A stretch of DNA of 64,000 nt from Trichoplax sp. H2 (GCA_003344405.1 NOWV01000227.1:1-64000); one strand, 5' to 3'; positions 37,630-51,800 are shown, counted from the first letter of the stretch. The notes: generated by a model from the sequence alone, not told the origin. Made by a program: numbers and translations.

Positions 37630-38960
37630 ATCTCAATTTTAGATGCCCTAGTATGTCGGTGACGAAAAAATTACCAATATTTCAAACACGAATGAAAATA
37701 TGCATTTAATTGAATAAAATTATCGATATATTCAGTATTATCTATGTAGCGGGTATAAATAAAGTGATAATTATGAAATTTGTATTTATTCGGTCTGAAA
37801 CTAAATTTTAGATATCGTAGTATACTGTTTAAGAAAAAAATATTGGATAATTCAAATGTTTATAAGATGATGCATGAATAGAGCAAATATCATTAAAGCA
37901 TCAAATGACTTACTATGCAATAATTTTAAATAAGGTGAAAGTTGATAATTTTGCATTTTTCCAATTTAAAGCTAAATTTTAGGTACAATGGCGTATTGAT
38001 TTCTATAAAACTGCCGGATAATTCAGCTACTTATAAAGTGATAAATGGAATGAAAATAAATATCGTCAAAATATTTAATAAAATATTGTATAACATAATT
38101 AAATCAATTGATGATCCATTTAATTTGCATTGATCTCACATCACATATTGTGGGCTATGGCTTACAGAAAAGACGGCTAGATAATTGAGATGCTGTACTA
38201 ATAAAATGATGCATTAAATGGAGAATAAAAATTATTGAAGTATATACCGTGCGACAACATTAAATAAACCAGCTGTTATTCAATTTGTATTTATCTAATT
38301 TAAAACTCACTTTTTGATATGCTAGTTTTTCGCTTATATAGAAATTGCTAAACAGTTCAGGCACTAATAAAATGGCGTATGAAATATTAATGCCTTGTAT
38401 AACGTTTACGAATACAGTAACAGTTATTCAACTTGTATTTATCTAATTTAAAACAAAATTTTAGATGTAATGGCTTGTCGTATTTAGATATTGTACTAGA
38501 TAATTTAGATACTCATAAAATGAGGCATGAAATAGAATAAATGTAACTGAAATATATATTGCCCAATGAGTTTAAAGCAACAGTTTACAATTTGTATTTC
38601 TCTTTCTCTACGTATCATATACAATTATATTTTCGGATATTGTAGCCTATCATTTATGGAAAACTGCTAGAAGATCCATACACTAATAAAATGACATCTG
38701 AAGTATTATTACAATATATTTTATATAACGACTACGAATAAAGTAAGAGATATTCAATTTGTATTTATCTAATTTAAAGCAAAATTTTAAATGTTCTTGC
38801 TTGTTACTTTTAGATATCATACTAGATAATGCTGGTACTCGTAAAATGAGGCATGAAATAGAATAAATATTATTGAAATGGATCCTGTACAACGGCTGTA
38901 AATAAATAACTGTTGTCCAAGTTATGTTTGTTAAATTTCAAACTAAATTCTAGATATCCC
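37630..38960. repeat. Tandem repeat array, about 150-165 bp period, upstream of CEP83
   Basis: The core 'caatttgtatttatctaatttaaaactaaattttagat' recurs (in parts) near 37640, 37790, 37965, 38285, 38435, 38595, 38757 and 38925. It alternates with 'ctagataattcagatact' and 'ataaaatgatgcatgaaatagaataaat' words. It begins about 240 bp beyond the CEP83 start codon on its 5' side and stops before 39000. There is no conserved frame. Confidence 0.9.
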
Positions 38961-40069
38961 TACGTATTTCTGACGGAAAAATGGCTCAATAACTACTAGA
39001 ATGTCAAGATGATGATTGATTTACTCTAGGATTTTAATTGACTCGATCAGTATAGCAAGGATCATCAACACCCTATTAACTCTGGTATAGTAAAATCTTA
39101 CTATGTGCTCATTATAGCAGTCACTACCGTTGCTAAAATGTTTGAATTAGATTTGACAAGAGCTAATGTCAACTCATTTAACTGTCAACAACAACAAATC
39201 ACTAGAATAATCCATGGCGTCACTTGGCATCGTTATAAGTCAGCCAAGATTACCGGTATCTTCATTTAAATCATCAAGTTACCTTACCTTTTTCAGATCG
39301 TTTAGTCAGGATTAATTGAGTTGCAGTAGTATAGTCTTGGGGGCCAATGTCTCGCTTGGGTTTGTCAACGTAGTGTCCCTCCTCTTGCGATTTTTAAATT
39401 TGATTTTACTAATCTTACAATTTAAATTTTTGTCCATCCGCTGGTGCAACTAGTACAGTATTGTTTGGATCATGCTGATGATGAATAGAATCTACTATAG
39501 TGTCTTGAATAGTGTTGGATGGATTGATTTTTGAAACTCTAGGAGTTAATTTACATAACGGTAAAGTTAACAGTCTGTGGTCATAATAGAGGACAATACA
39601 ATCGGTTATAATCGAGTTGGGTAGCTATTCATGTTGAATAGAGTATCGCATTCACTACTCTTCAGCTTAGTGTATTGTATGGATTACCTAGTAGGATAAT
39701 TGTTCGTATCGAGTGGTTACTATGCAACAGTGATTCGCTTTCGAGCTCTTTGCTATATACTGGATATACTTAGTTTAGCCTATAATAAACAGTACGTGGT
39801 CGATTGCCAAGCATAGAGTAATTCTAATCGATGCCATTGCAGCTGCAGTAAACATTTATTTTGGCTCTATTTTGGAGCAGAGTGAGATCTAGGAGATCTG
39901 TATTGTTGAATTGCTAATTGGAGGATAGTCCAGCTTGAATAAATAGGATATCTATAGTAATTTGTGCAGATTATACAATCGATTATGTTGTAGTTTGCGC
40001 TTTTGGTGCTGCAGATTTGGAGGGTCTGTTAAAGTCAGCCTATGCTGTATTCTAAAGTGCCGATATCAA
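38961..40069. other. Gene-free spacer
   Basis: No gene, RNA or repeat recognised. Confidence 0.35.
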
Positions 40070-40300
40070 CGATTCATTTTAAAATATGTGCGATGACGGA
40101 GAAGAACATTGATGCTCGATGATGCGATTCATTTTAAAATATATGCGATGATGGAGAAGAACATTGATACTAGATGATGCGATTCATTTTAAAATATAGG
40201 CGATGATGGAGAAGAGCATTCATGCTCAATGATACGATTCATTTTAAAATAGGCCCGATGATGGAGAAGAGCATTCATACTCGATGATGCGATTCATTTT
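40070..40300. repeat. 55-bp minisatellite, four copies plus a partial
   Basis: Copies start with cgattcattttaaaata at 40070, 40125, 40180 and 40235, and a truncated one at 40290; the step is exactly 55 each time. Each continues 'gcgatgatggagaagagcatt' and 'ctcgatgatg'. Copies differ at only a few sites, far less than in the neighbouring arrays, so this one is young. Confidence 0.97.
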
Positions 40301-40479
40301 GCTTCTTAATCGCTCGATATCTCTAGTCTGTACACCGAACGATAGGCATTGTACTCATTTTCTGATACTTTTTTATACGAGAAACTACTTTCTGTCTTGT
40401 CAATGCAAGGGTGAGGTCGCATGGACATGCACAGTTTATTTGGATCTATACTATAGCTACTTTTAGATGAAATTGAACT

Positions 40480-41620
40480 TGTATTGTGGAAATAAGCAGT
40501 ACGAAATAGTATAATAAGAATTATGGACAGAAAATTGTCGTAAGAAATAAATCAGTTCCAGCTGTTGCCTTGGATTTGATGGCAAATAAAGTGGTTATTA
40601 CTTAATACTGTACATTATTCGATAATTGCTCGTAATGAACAGCTTTGTTGGTGGCGGATATCTATTCTGCACAACTTATTGAGGTCTGTATAGCAGCTAT
40701 TTTAAGATAAAGTTGAACTTATTTAGTCGAAATATCCAATACTACATTAAGAATAAGAAAACAGGGGCGAACAAAATTGTTGTGGGAAAAGAAATCAGCT
40801 CTAGCTATTACCTTGCTTTGGGCTGCCAATAATAGGATGTTAATGTCACGGCTAAAATCCGATCCGGCTATATTGTATAATAGTCCGCTAAAGCCCGAAT
40901 TAAGAGTAAAATCTTTTGAATTTCAAGTTTTAGACGGCTATGCGAATGCTTTAAGTACAATATCCATCATATTTAGCCATTTTATTCCTCTACGGAAGTA
41001 TTTAATTGCATTGCATACCTAAAAAGAACTAAACGAAGTCTGTTTCCTTTCTCTGTAGCGAGGAATCTTGCTTAAAGTGTATATGTACTCTTATTTCGGG
41101 CCTTAGCCATAACATTAACACTACCCATTTTAGAATAATGGACAGTTCTTACTGATCGCTTTTAACTCTTCGATACCTGCTAACTGAGGTCTTCCAGTAG
41201 TGATTTTTACATGAAATTGAACATGTTTAGTCGACGTGCAGTGCAACAGTAGAAACCTTCTACAGTAAAGTAAGAATGTGAAAACACCTATGAGCAGACA
41301 AACTGTCGCTCAAATAGATTAGCTCTAGCTGTTATCTTGCATTGGACCATTTATATTAGATGCTGTTCATTAATACTGTATATTTAGGATAATAGATAGT
41401 TCTTATTGATAGCTAATAACTCTTCTATACAGCTCATTTAGGTCTTTGAGTAGCAATTTTTAGGTGAATTAAACTTGCGAAACGCTCAGTTGTCCTGTAG
41501 AATCAGAACGAGAAAAAAAAGGGTGCGAGCAGAAAAGTTGTCGCGGTAAATAAATCATCTCCAGTCACTACCTTGTATTTGACTGCATACATAGCGACAT
41601 TTAATACATTCGATCATCGA
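40480..41620. repeat. Degenerate tandem array, about 235-300 bp period
   Basis: 'aaattgtcgtgggaaataaatcagctc' followed by 'agctgttaccttg' recurs at about 40536, 40772, 41311 and 41543. 'aataatggacagttcttactgat', 'gaggtct' and 'gaaattgaactt' words lie between. An open frame at 40777-41022 belongs to one copy only. Confidence 0.7.
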
Positions 41621-42881
41621 TTGTCGACAATATTTCTGCACACCCTGGTTACCTCTGTTGTCTGAGAGACCGTTAAGAATAAGCTCTAGCCAAACTAGAC
41701 ACAGTACGGTATACTATCCAGTATATAATACTCTATCACATACAAATCATACTATAGTGTATTATATCGGTCATATCGTTCTAGCAGACACTATGAGAAA
41801 GTTAAAGTGCTGCTGTTGATCAAGAGGTCAAGACAAAGTAAAAGGAAGTCATAGAGGTCAGAATAATATTCTTCCCGATCAGATCTTTCCATCTGCATTT
41901 TCAAAGTGCCATCGTTGATTGTGTCGCCTCGTTTTTAAGCTATTTCCAACTCAAAATTGGAATTTCATTTCTTCTATTGTCATTCCGTTACAAGATCATA
42001 TGGAAAGACGATGATGAGTAGGCAAGCGTAATGGATTAGACCCTAAAACTGGCCATACGGTGTTTAGATTGGCGACAAATGATAGACTCTTAATTGAGGT
42101 AAGTTTGCCAGCCAGTTATGATAGTTAATAAGAGAGAATCAATCCATCGGACTGTTGTAGGATAATATCAAGACTATGAGTGAGTCAAGATAGCACAGAT
42201 GGGCGATATTCAATCCAATCTTATGCTATAAATAACTGGAGAAAAACATTGCCCGTATCTATGTCTACCTTATGTAAATAAATATAACAGCGTACGGTTA
42301 TGGAATAACGGTTCTCGATTTAGATAACATCTTCCTTCTTAGATAATAGTCTTCTTGTTCATCGAAATCAGTTCATTCTCTTCTACTTGATACTTATTCC
42401 ATGGATCGTTGCTAGAAAAATTATGTTGATAGGAGTGTACGATGGAATAAAGAATCGCTTTAAAAGGATGATCGTCTTGTCCGATATCCATAATCCGATA
42501 GGCAGTCGTTGACATACTTTCCATTTCCACTTACTTTTTTTAAGGACAAAGTTAGACCTATTTGAAGCAGTATCAATGTATTCCAAATCATTCTTTATTG
42601 TAGACTTTGATCTTGTAATTTAATTTAATTTTAATCCTGGATCCAAATAGCATCTGTTTATTCATAATCGTAAGCGCCAGTGTTTTATACCATTTCTTTA
42701 CTCTACGGGTATTATTTAAAGAGAAGTACTAAATTATCCATTCTGCCTAGTCTTGACCATCGTCGACATTAAGGTTTTGCACCTTTATTCTTTTGCTATT
42801 TCTAATTTTACCTTCTTAGTTGATGATTGTGTCTATTTGAAATGATTGCTGTCAATGTTAGACTAATTTAGTCAGTATTAA
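41621..42881. other. Spacer between divergent CEP83 and TRAK sides
   Basis: No supported gene. A minus-strand stretch at about 42336-42590 is unusually protein-like (see findings) but could not be assigned. Upstream TRAK exon(s) with the initiator Met may lie in or left of this stretch. Confidence 0.35.
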
Positions 42882-45800
42882 TTGGCTGATAGATTGATTG
42901 ATATAGAAATTGAAAATCTTTGCCTTGCTGCCCTTATTTTATCACATCTTGTCTTAACACTGGCATCGACACAAGGCGAAGCTGCTATTAATTGCAGCGA
43001 TCGACCTCTAACAAACGGCAGTAGTAAGGAAGAAGAATATAGTGACAGCAATCTCAAATTAGCTACTGCTCGAGAGTGTCGTTTAAAATTGTCTCAAGCT
43101 TTAGCAGAAACACCCATTGCTGAAGATGTCAATTTAACATTGGAGCAAGCTGACGAAATTTTACAATATTTTGGTAAGTGTTTCTATGATTAAGTTAACA
43201 TTATTTTTCATAATCATCATTATCAACCCCGACAGTAATCGCCTTTATCGATATAAAGATAGTCGAGAGGTTATCTTATCCACCTTCTTCCTGATACCCT
43301 AGCTTATAATATATCGCTATACAATGACGATTTGAAACATTTTGAGCGACTAAGTAAATCGACTCTTGTAGCTCTCTTTCAATGATCACTGTCATCCTAA
43401 AGTATACCGACTAAGTTGAAACGATCATGTTGGTAAAGAGTTGATTATTTTTTTGGGGGGGCTAGGATAGTCGATTCTACTCTAATCACGGTTGTGATGA
43501 CAATTGATTAAGCAACATCATTTCTTTCATTTAAATTCTTTCCTTTCATTTAATAGTTTCTTTTTTCTCTCCATTGTTGCTGGTGATGATGAAATTCATC
43601 GTCATATAGATATTATGGAAGAAGATTAATTCAATTACATGAGGCATTGAGCAGCACAGAATTCCTTTTACATGTTCATGTTGCAAAGAAAAACTTAATC
43701 ATACCCTATCCATTCAGTCAACATGTACCGCAATAACGGGTAGTTAAAAAGCATGTATATTTAATCGTTTTAATTTATGAACAGTAATGGCTGCCATTGC
43801 TAAACTGCAAAGAATATTAGCTGTTCTCATCTTGAAGATGATTATTGCAACAATGGCATTTAACCTAAGGGCTGAATGAATTCAAGAGCAACAATAACAA
43901 AATACGAGTGCAGTACTAAGAAAACGGTTTTAAATCTCTAATTACTTCATTGATGACGAGTACTGTTGCCGGGGCTAAAATGGATCCGTCTTATACTAAC
44001 CTTCTATTATCCCGTCTTACCCAAAATGGATTCTATTAGAATATTAACACATTAGAAGGAGTATTGTACAATCCGTGATTGGCTAACGTTGAGAAGTACT
44101 ACCGGTACTAAAATAGATTCATCTTAGATCCAATTTATATTATTTCGTCTACCCAAGGATAGGATAGATAATATTAGAATCTAGAGCTATAATGAAAGAG
44201 AATTTTATAATCCTTGATTGGTTTACGTTGAGAGAATCTTGTCGGTACTCAAATAGTCCTTCTTACATTAACCTTTTATTGTTCCATAGTACCTTATGGT
44301 AGGTAATAATAGAATCTAGAGCTATAATATTAACGAATCTGCAACATTAACAAATAGGAAAGGCTATTCTATCATCCTTGATTGGTTTATGTTGAGCAGT
44401 ACTGCCTGTGCTATAATAGATTCATCTTCTACTACCATTAATACTATGATTCTGTCTTACTGAAGGGCTGACAATATTGGATTCTAGATATGTCATATCA
44501 AAGTTAGGAAATCAATGTTAAATTCTCTATCTGTGACTTATTCATTCACCATCGGCATTGCCACCTGCGTCCAGGCAATTTTATACTAAACTAGATTGAT
44601 TGATACAATTCTAGGGCTACCATGCCAAAATATCCGGAAACTAATGTACGCTAGAATTTATTGATTTACTGTAAGCAATACTGCCCGTCCCAAAATACTC
44701 TTGTCTTACGCTAGATTAATTCGATTTTCGAGCTAACTATATCAAAATATCGGAAATCAACGTGAAATCTTTAATGGATGACTCGATAATGAATGTAATA
44801 CCTAGTCTTATTGGTGCTAGATTAATCTCGTGCTGTGTTTGCTTTTAATATCAACTCCACCATAACAATCAATTTCACGTATAGATTGATGGATCGAATT
44901 CAAGCGTAGCAATTTGATACATTCAAAAACAATCTCACCCTTCATCCTGATTATAAAACTAACTAGACTGTGGAACAGTAGATTCTATCGTAAATTGATC
45001 CTCTAGCTATAGCTATTAAATTAGATACGACTATTGAACATTCGATATATTGAGTTATGAAGATGATTTTATTGTCCGAACGACCATTTTATTATATAAA
45101 CTCCTCTATTCACGTTCCACTTTTAAGGGAAAATGCCATTTCCTATCGCACTCCATTTATTCGTAGACTTAGCAGAAGCTATTCGAAGGAATAATTCAAG
45201 GCATGATTCCTATTATAGTGCGGTAGAGTGTTTTCAATTAATTAGACTAATTTAGTATTAAAAAATCAGAGCGAGGATTTTTCAATTTGATAGCTACATA
45301 TGGATATTGCTGACTAGATCAACTAGGCTAAATTTAGAGCAGTCTTGTAAAATTTTAATCAAGACTACAGTAGTTATTTAACTTGGACTTGGATAGAAAG
45401 GCATTACTGGTAGATTACTTTATTACTACTTTATTAAAAACTGATTCATAGATAGTTCCACACAATGCTAGTAATCTTTTTTACCCCTGCATGTTAAAGC
45501 TAAATCTAGGTCAACGTTGTGAAACTATAACCCAAATCAGTTATGCAATGTGTAATATAGGTATCTCCTGCAATGAAAACACGTGTCGGATATTTATAAT
45601 ATTGATAGGTTGGTATGTGTATTCCAATGCAAATCTAAAATTTGTAAACTGCTTCCTGAAGTAGGCATTTGGCCAATGCGGTAGTTAAATATCTGATAAT
45701 CAAAATACGTTCCATAGATATTCTCATCAACATTAATAGATTAATATTTCAATTTGAAAGCATATCTATCAAGTTGTAAAAATGCGAAACCAAACTAGTT

Positions 45801-48800
45801 ATTCGCCTATTCCATTATTTGAAGGCAACTGTGTAAGTTATACAAATATAGGCTAAGCTAGTTATTCAACTAGCAATATTATAGTCTCCTGCAATCGAAA
45901 TATATTCCAGTCTATACAGTGTGTAAATTTAGAAGTTGTATAGGTTGATATTGCAATTTAAAGGCATGCCTATAGATTATGAAATTACGGCCTAAATTCG
46001 TTGTTTGACTAGCAATAGAAAAGTTATATACAATTAAAATTTTTTGCAGATGTATATATTCTATAAACAGTTTTAGCTTGATGTCGTATTGCAATTTAAG
46101 GACACGTCTATATGTTATAAGATTACAATCTAAACTAAAGTATAGTTATGCGACTAGCAAGGTAAAAGTCTTTCGCGGTCGAAATGTGTTCCAGTCTAAA
46201 CAGAATATAAATATTAGCTGCCGGTATTCCAATTTAAAAGCAAATCTGTAAATGGCTACCGAAAATACCTTCTAGTTTACTGCTCGACTAATCATATAAA
46301 AGTCTCATGCATTGGAAATATGTTTCAGTCTAAACAGAATATAAATATTGGCTGTCGGTATTCCAATTTTAAAGCAAATCCATAAATGGCTACCTAAAAT
46401 ACCTTACAGCTTACTGCTCGACTAATCATATAAAAACCTCATGCATTGGAAATATGTTTCAGTCGATGTGGAATACAAATATTGGCGTTGGTATTCCAAT
46501 TTATCAGTAAATCTATTAGTTATAAAAGTAGGTTCTAAACTTCCGTACCGTTTTTCAACTAGTCATAGAAAAGCTTTATGAAATCGAGTTATGTAGCAGA
46601 TATCAATATTTGTAGGTTGATGCGAGCTTGCGATTTAGAGATAAGTCTATTGGTTCAAAGACTACAATCTAAATTATCATATAGTTTTTCATCTAGTTAT
46701 GAAACAGTCTCTTGTAAAGGAAATGTTCTTCGGATCAAGACAGTATATAAATATTTGCGGGTTGGTGTCAATATTCCAGTTTAAAAGCAAATCTATAAGT
46801 TGTAAAACTACGGCCTAAACCTCTCATTCGACTAGCACCTTTAAAGTCTCATGCATTGGCAATGTAAAGTAAATGTACAAGTTGTAAAACTACGGCCTAA
46901 AACATTTATTCGATTAATAACATTGCAATGTGAGGTAAATCTACAAGTTATGAAATTATAGTCTAAAACTCGCCAGTCGTTCGACTAGCAATTATATCAT
47001 AACAGGAACTCGGTTCCCTCTATCTAAAAGGTTTTATAAAAGAAGCAAATACAACAATATCGTCGACAATTTCTACCGTACTTCCCATTTCTAGAACGAA
47101 AAGTCGATAAGCCAATCTAAGGATAAAGCTTACAGGGAATCTATTGTTGAGTACTTTAACAAGCTGTTGATTTATTCTTTTCTATCCACGTCAATGTTGT
47201 CTCCTATCGTTTGCTTCCGCTTGTCTTTTAATTAACTATTTAAATTGAAAATCTTGTCTATGAGAACACCACTAAGTCATCCGTTCGTGCATTAATTAAA
47301 GTATATCATAAATATTTAGTAGTAATTGAACGGCTATAGGGAAAAAATTCTAGTTTACCAGCGTATCGCTAACCAGTTTGATTTACAATATTTTTAGAGT
47401 TTATCAGAAATCTCAGTTATTTTAGTAGCTTGCTTTGTGTTGATCAGAAAGTCCTGGCTATTTTTAGTAGCTTACTAATAGCCGGATGGGAAGCATACGT
47501 ACCGTTTAATGAGGGCTTATTAAAAAGTCTAGGACATTCTAGTAGCATGCTAATAACTTGATTTAGAGCATACTAAGAGCATGCATGTAGAAAACTAAAT
47601 AATTCCTAGAGCATTCAGTGAAATATTCATCTAGGGGTAGATGACGATGCGTAAGGTACTTAGGAAAAAGTATCGACGAATTATCGGTAAATCGTTATTC
47701 GGTTTGATTTACTATTTGCTCGGAGCATACTCATCTAAGAAAGTTTTTAAACTGCTTCCAACTAGCTCGCTTGATGCAGGGCTTTTCTAGAACTTGTAAG
47801 GATATTTTGATTGTTTATACGCGTAACAGCATATCATTGCCTAGATTACTAGAGTTAGAAAGGGTTTGGAAGAGCAACATTCATTTACTCCAGCAAGGTC
47901 TCCATTACTTTGGCAATCTACTACAAGCCAAGGTAAAATCGTATACGGCTTTGGAACTTTCATGAAAATATCGATTGTTTGAGCTGCTTGCCTCCAGCTT
48001 CTAAGAGTGTTTGCTTGATTGCTTTGGCTGCATGAAAGACGCTTTTACTTTGCATTAGTACGGTCTCCATTACTCTGGCGATATGTAGTAAGCAAGTTGA
48101 AGTAGTACGCGAGTTGGAGCTTCCGTGAAAACATTAGTTATAGTTTACACTTCTAGCTTCTAGGAGAGTTTACTTGATTGCTTTCATTCGAATACCATTC
48201 TTAGAGTATAGTAAGGGCTTGGGCGAAAGACACTTGTTAGTTTGTTTTATTAGCAAGGTCCCAGCGATGTACATGTAGCCGAGTTAAATTAGTACTGTAT
48301 ATGGATTGGAGCTTCCATGAAAATGTCGGCTATTGGCCATATGCTTCTAGCGTTCAAAAGAGTTACTCGATTGCTTTGGTGACAAGATTCTCATAGCACT
48401 ACTTAATTTAGAGCATGGTAAAAGCGTGAAAGAAAAGATAATCTACTAGCCTATCAACATTCTCGATTCATTTTGGAGTAAAGCGCTAGCCAGGTCTAAT
48501 TGTCCAAGGTTATACCTTGCTACAGGACGTAGGCTGCTTTCATGGCTTTAGCCATTGGATCGCTGATTGACGACCATGGCTAGGCAATATTGACATGTTT
48601 ATATAGATCCAATGACAACCACAGCATGAATCAACTGAGAAAGATAAACGTGGATCAATATCGCTGATGACATGGATCCATGCCAATTAAAATTACTAAC
48701 CTCCATGATGGGGTTAGTTTCGGTTAACAAACCCGTAGAATTTCTTACTTTCTCGTATTCGTTCGGACATGCCGTTATAATAAACGCTTGAGATAAATCC

Positions 48801-51800
48801 TTTTCACTGTTTGTTGCATAGCTCTAGCGAGCGATTGGATTCCTGATTGACGACCATTGCTTGCTAATATTGGCATGTTTATAGATCCAATTACAACCAC
48901 AGCAGGAATCGGAAAGATAAACGTCGATAAATTATAGTCGATGGCATGGATCAATGTCCTAAAATACCACTAACCTCCATGATGAGGTTGGTTTAGGTTA
49001 AGTTGCGCTTACAATTTCTTCCTCTCCCAATCGCTCAAAGACTCCATCAGTATGAACGCTTGAGAGGACATGCTTGCCACTGTTTAGCTTGTCCATATCT
49101 CGTTATCAAGAACTAATTTTAAAAACAATATAGTAAAGGAGAGTGGGCTTTACTACTTCTATTCTTTACTCTCCGAGTCCTATTGAAATGGAATCCATTT
49201 CACTTGTAAACAACCATTCACGACCCAGAGGGGGAAAAACGCTTCCATCGTCGCCATAACACTAGCGGGAATTTCTCACCAATCTCCTCTCTGTTGTAGA
49301 CAATTTCTTCCATCGCTAACCCTCTTCAATGACCACAATATCGCTTACTTTACCACCAATCCAAGGGCCATTTCCCACGCGTCAGCAAGCTATATGCACA
49401 AGAACTTATGTAAAATATTTATAACCATTATTGATTCTCCTTATGCTTAGCTATTGTCATGCCTTAGGCTTTGTCTATCCTATATTGATTTCCATTAGCA
49501 TATAAAAAGAATTTTTAACGGCCACAGAATAGTTTAATTGAAACAGACATGGCAACCTCTTCCCTACTTTATTTATGGATAGAACAATAGTCTATCCATC
49601 ATTTCTTTGATAGAAAGGATAGTAGGAACAAGCCTTGAATGATAATTCTCCACATTTGATTTAAAACGCTACAATCATTTGGGATAGCGTTAGTTATGCT
49701 CGGCTATCCATGACAATCTTTCTTCATGACTTGGGATAATCTTCCTCTCTCTCTCTCTCTCTCTCTTGCTTTTCCTTAGCTTTATTTGCACAGCATTCCA
49801 ATCAAATGACTAAAGTTTACGCTGAAGATGTCGAAACACTTACCATGTTGATCGTAGAGGTAAGTCGAATTCTCTTTCTTTCTGTTGTTTTTCCTTATAG
49901 ATTGATCCAATCCAGTAGTTTTGGTTGCAATTCTATCATAGTAGCTGTAACATTTTCTTCATCATCATATATGTAAAGAGATTTATACGCGATGACGTAT
50001 AAATGCAATGAAAGATTATCTGTTTTAGTGAAAATGGAGTTAAAACCAGAGTCGGTAGTTGCCTAGCCTATTCTCTTACTACTTACTCTCTTATCGGATA
50101 AATTGGGTCCACATTTTTAGTCGATGATTGATGAAATAGATCAGTCATGGACATTCCTCGTTGGCCACTATACGGCTTATTGAAACCATTTTATCGTTAT
50201 TGCCTTGATGATAGTATCGATAACTTGATCATGATGCCATCGATGATGGCAGTAGTCAATTTCCTCAGTTTTCCATACCTTTTGACGAACAGTAATGTAG
50301 ACTACCCGATGCACAAAATAAACTAATGGTAGAATCAACAAAGATGAACGACAAAATATCTTACAAGCATCACGTTCGATGAACTACTCTACTACTTTGC
50401 AATACAAGATGATTCATTTATTGATCAATTCTAGTTTTTTTTCTCCCATATTGCCGTAATAATGTAGTGGATAACTTGCCTAATCTACATTGATTCTCAA
50501 CATGCTAGCAGTGATACTTTCCAACAGTTAATTCATTCAGTGTTTAATTTCTTTTGGATTAAGTAAAATAAACTGTGATCTTCATCTTCCGATAGAGAAT
50601 ATCTATCACGATCGATACTGTAGGATAAGGATAAATAGGACTTGTTGATTATTGGATAGCAAATTTCAAGTCTTTTTTTATCCCAACTCCCATGATACTA
50701 CCACCGATGATAAATCAAGAAGCCATTGATGATTGGCATTTGAACCCTGGATTGATTCCATTTCATAAATTGATAAAACATCGGCTCGAATTGGTGTTGG
50801 ACTTTGTATAACATCAATGGAATAGATAAATAATTTCAAACACTTGACGGCAAATCCTGGTTTTGATTGCCGTTTCTAGCGTGAGATTGATTATAATATT
50901 GCATGAGGACGGCTACTAACCAGGGTGCCATCCATAGCTTGCGATTAGCAGCGGTTGGATTATGCAATAGCTATTTAATAAGATCAATGGCGGCCCAAAA
51001 CTTGAAAATTAGCCATACATAATAGTGTGTCTATCATGGCTGAGGGAATGGGCAAATAGCTTGAAGACTTTGCGATCTTATTGATGGCTAATGACTACTC
51101 TAATTGCTATCATCGTTTGTACAAGCACAACGATCATTAAGCAGGCAGGATGCTATGCTGTAGAAGATTTGAATAGTTGATATATTATATACCAATTATC
51201 ATTCTCGAATGAGTAAAATAAACTATCCCCTTCTTGAAATCGACTTAAGCTATCGATATTAATCATCTTTCATCTTTTACACCTTTTAGAAAGAAAAAGA
51301 TTTAGAATTAGCAGCAAGGATCGGCCAAGTAAGTACTACAACATTCTCCTAATACTGCCTAGATCATGTCAGCTACATGGATATTTTCTTTTTGAGCGTG
51401 TACTGGTAGTAAGAATGGCTGTTTAATCTCATAACAGTTTCTTTCTCCAGCCATAATGAAATAATATAATCTCGTTAGCGTAGCCTTTGCTTTGTTGCTT
51501 AAGACAATCTTTCGGCTTACTTTACGAATGTCGAATATCGATTGATACTTTCTTGTTGACCTGGCATTGGAAATGTCTGTTTAAATTAATAATCCCCAGT
51601 CTCTTCTTACAGCCATAACTGAATAAGAAACTAGTTAACGTAGTAATATGTCATTGCCTACGGCAATTTTTTAGCCTCGTTTATGTTAGATACATCGACA
51701 CTTTTCACTTAAGTATGGACTGGTAGTAAAATGGCTGATTAATCTCATCGCAATTTCTGTCTCTAGTCATAATGGAGTCGTATAGCCTTGTTAGGATAGG

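Noticed and set aside
43173-49807. TRAK exon 2 starting at the later cag acceptor (CATTCC)
   Set aside because: That acceptor would put exon 1 and 2 out of frame. The ccttag acceptor at 49779 keeps phase and gives the same spacing to NQMTK as vertebrate TRAK.
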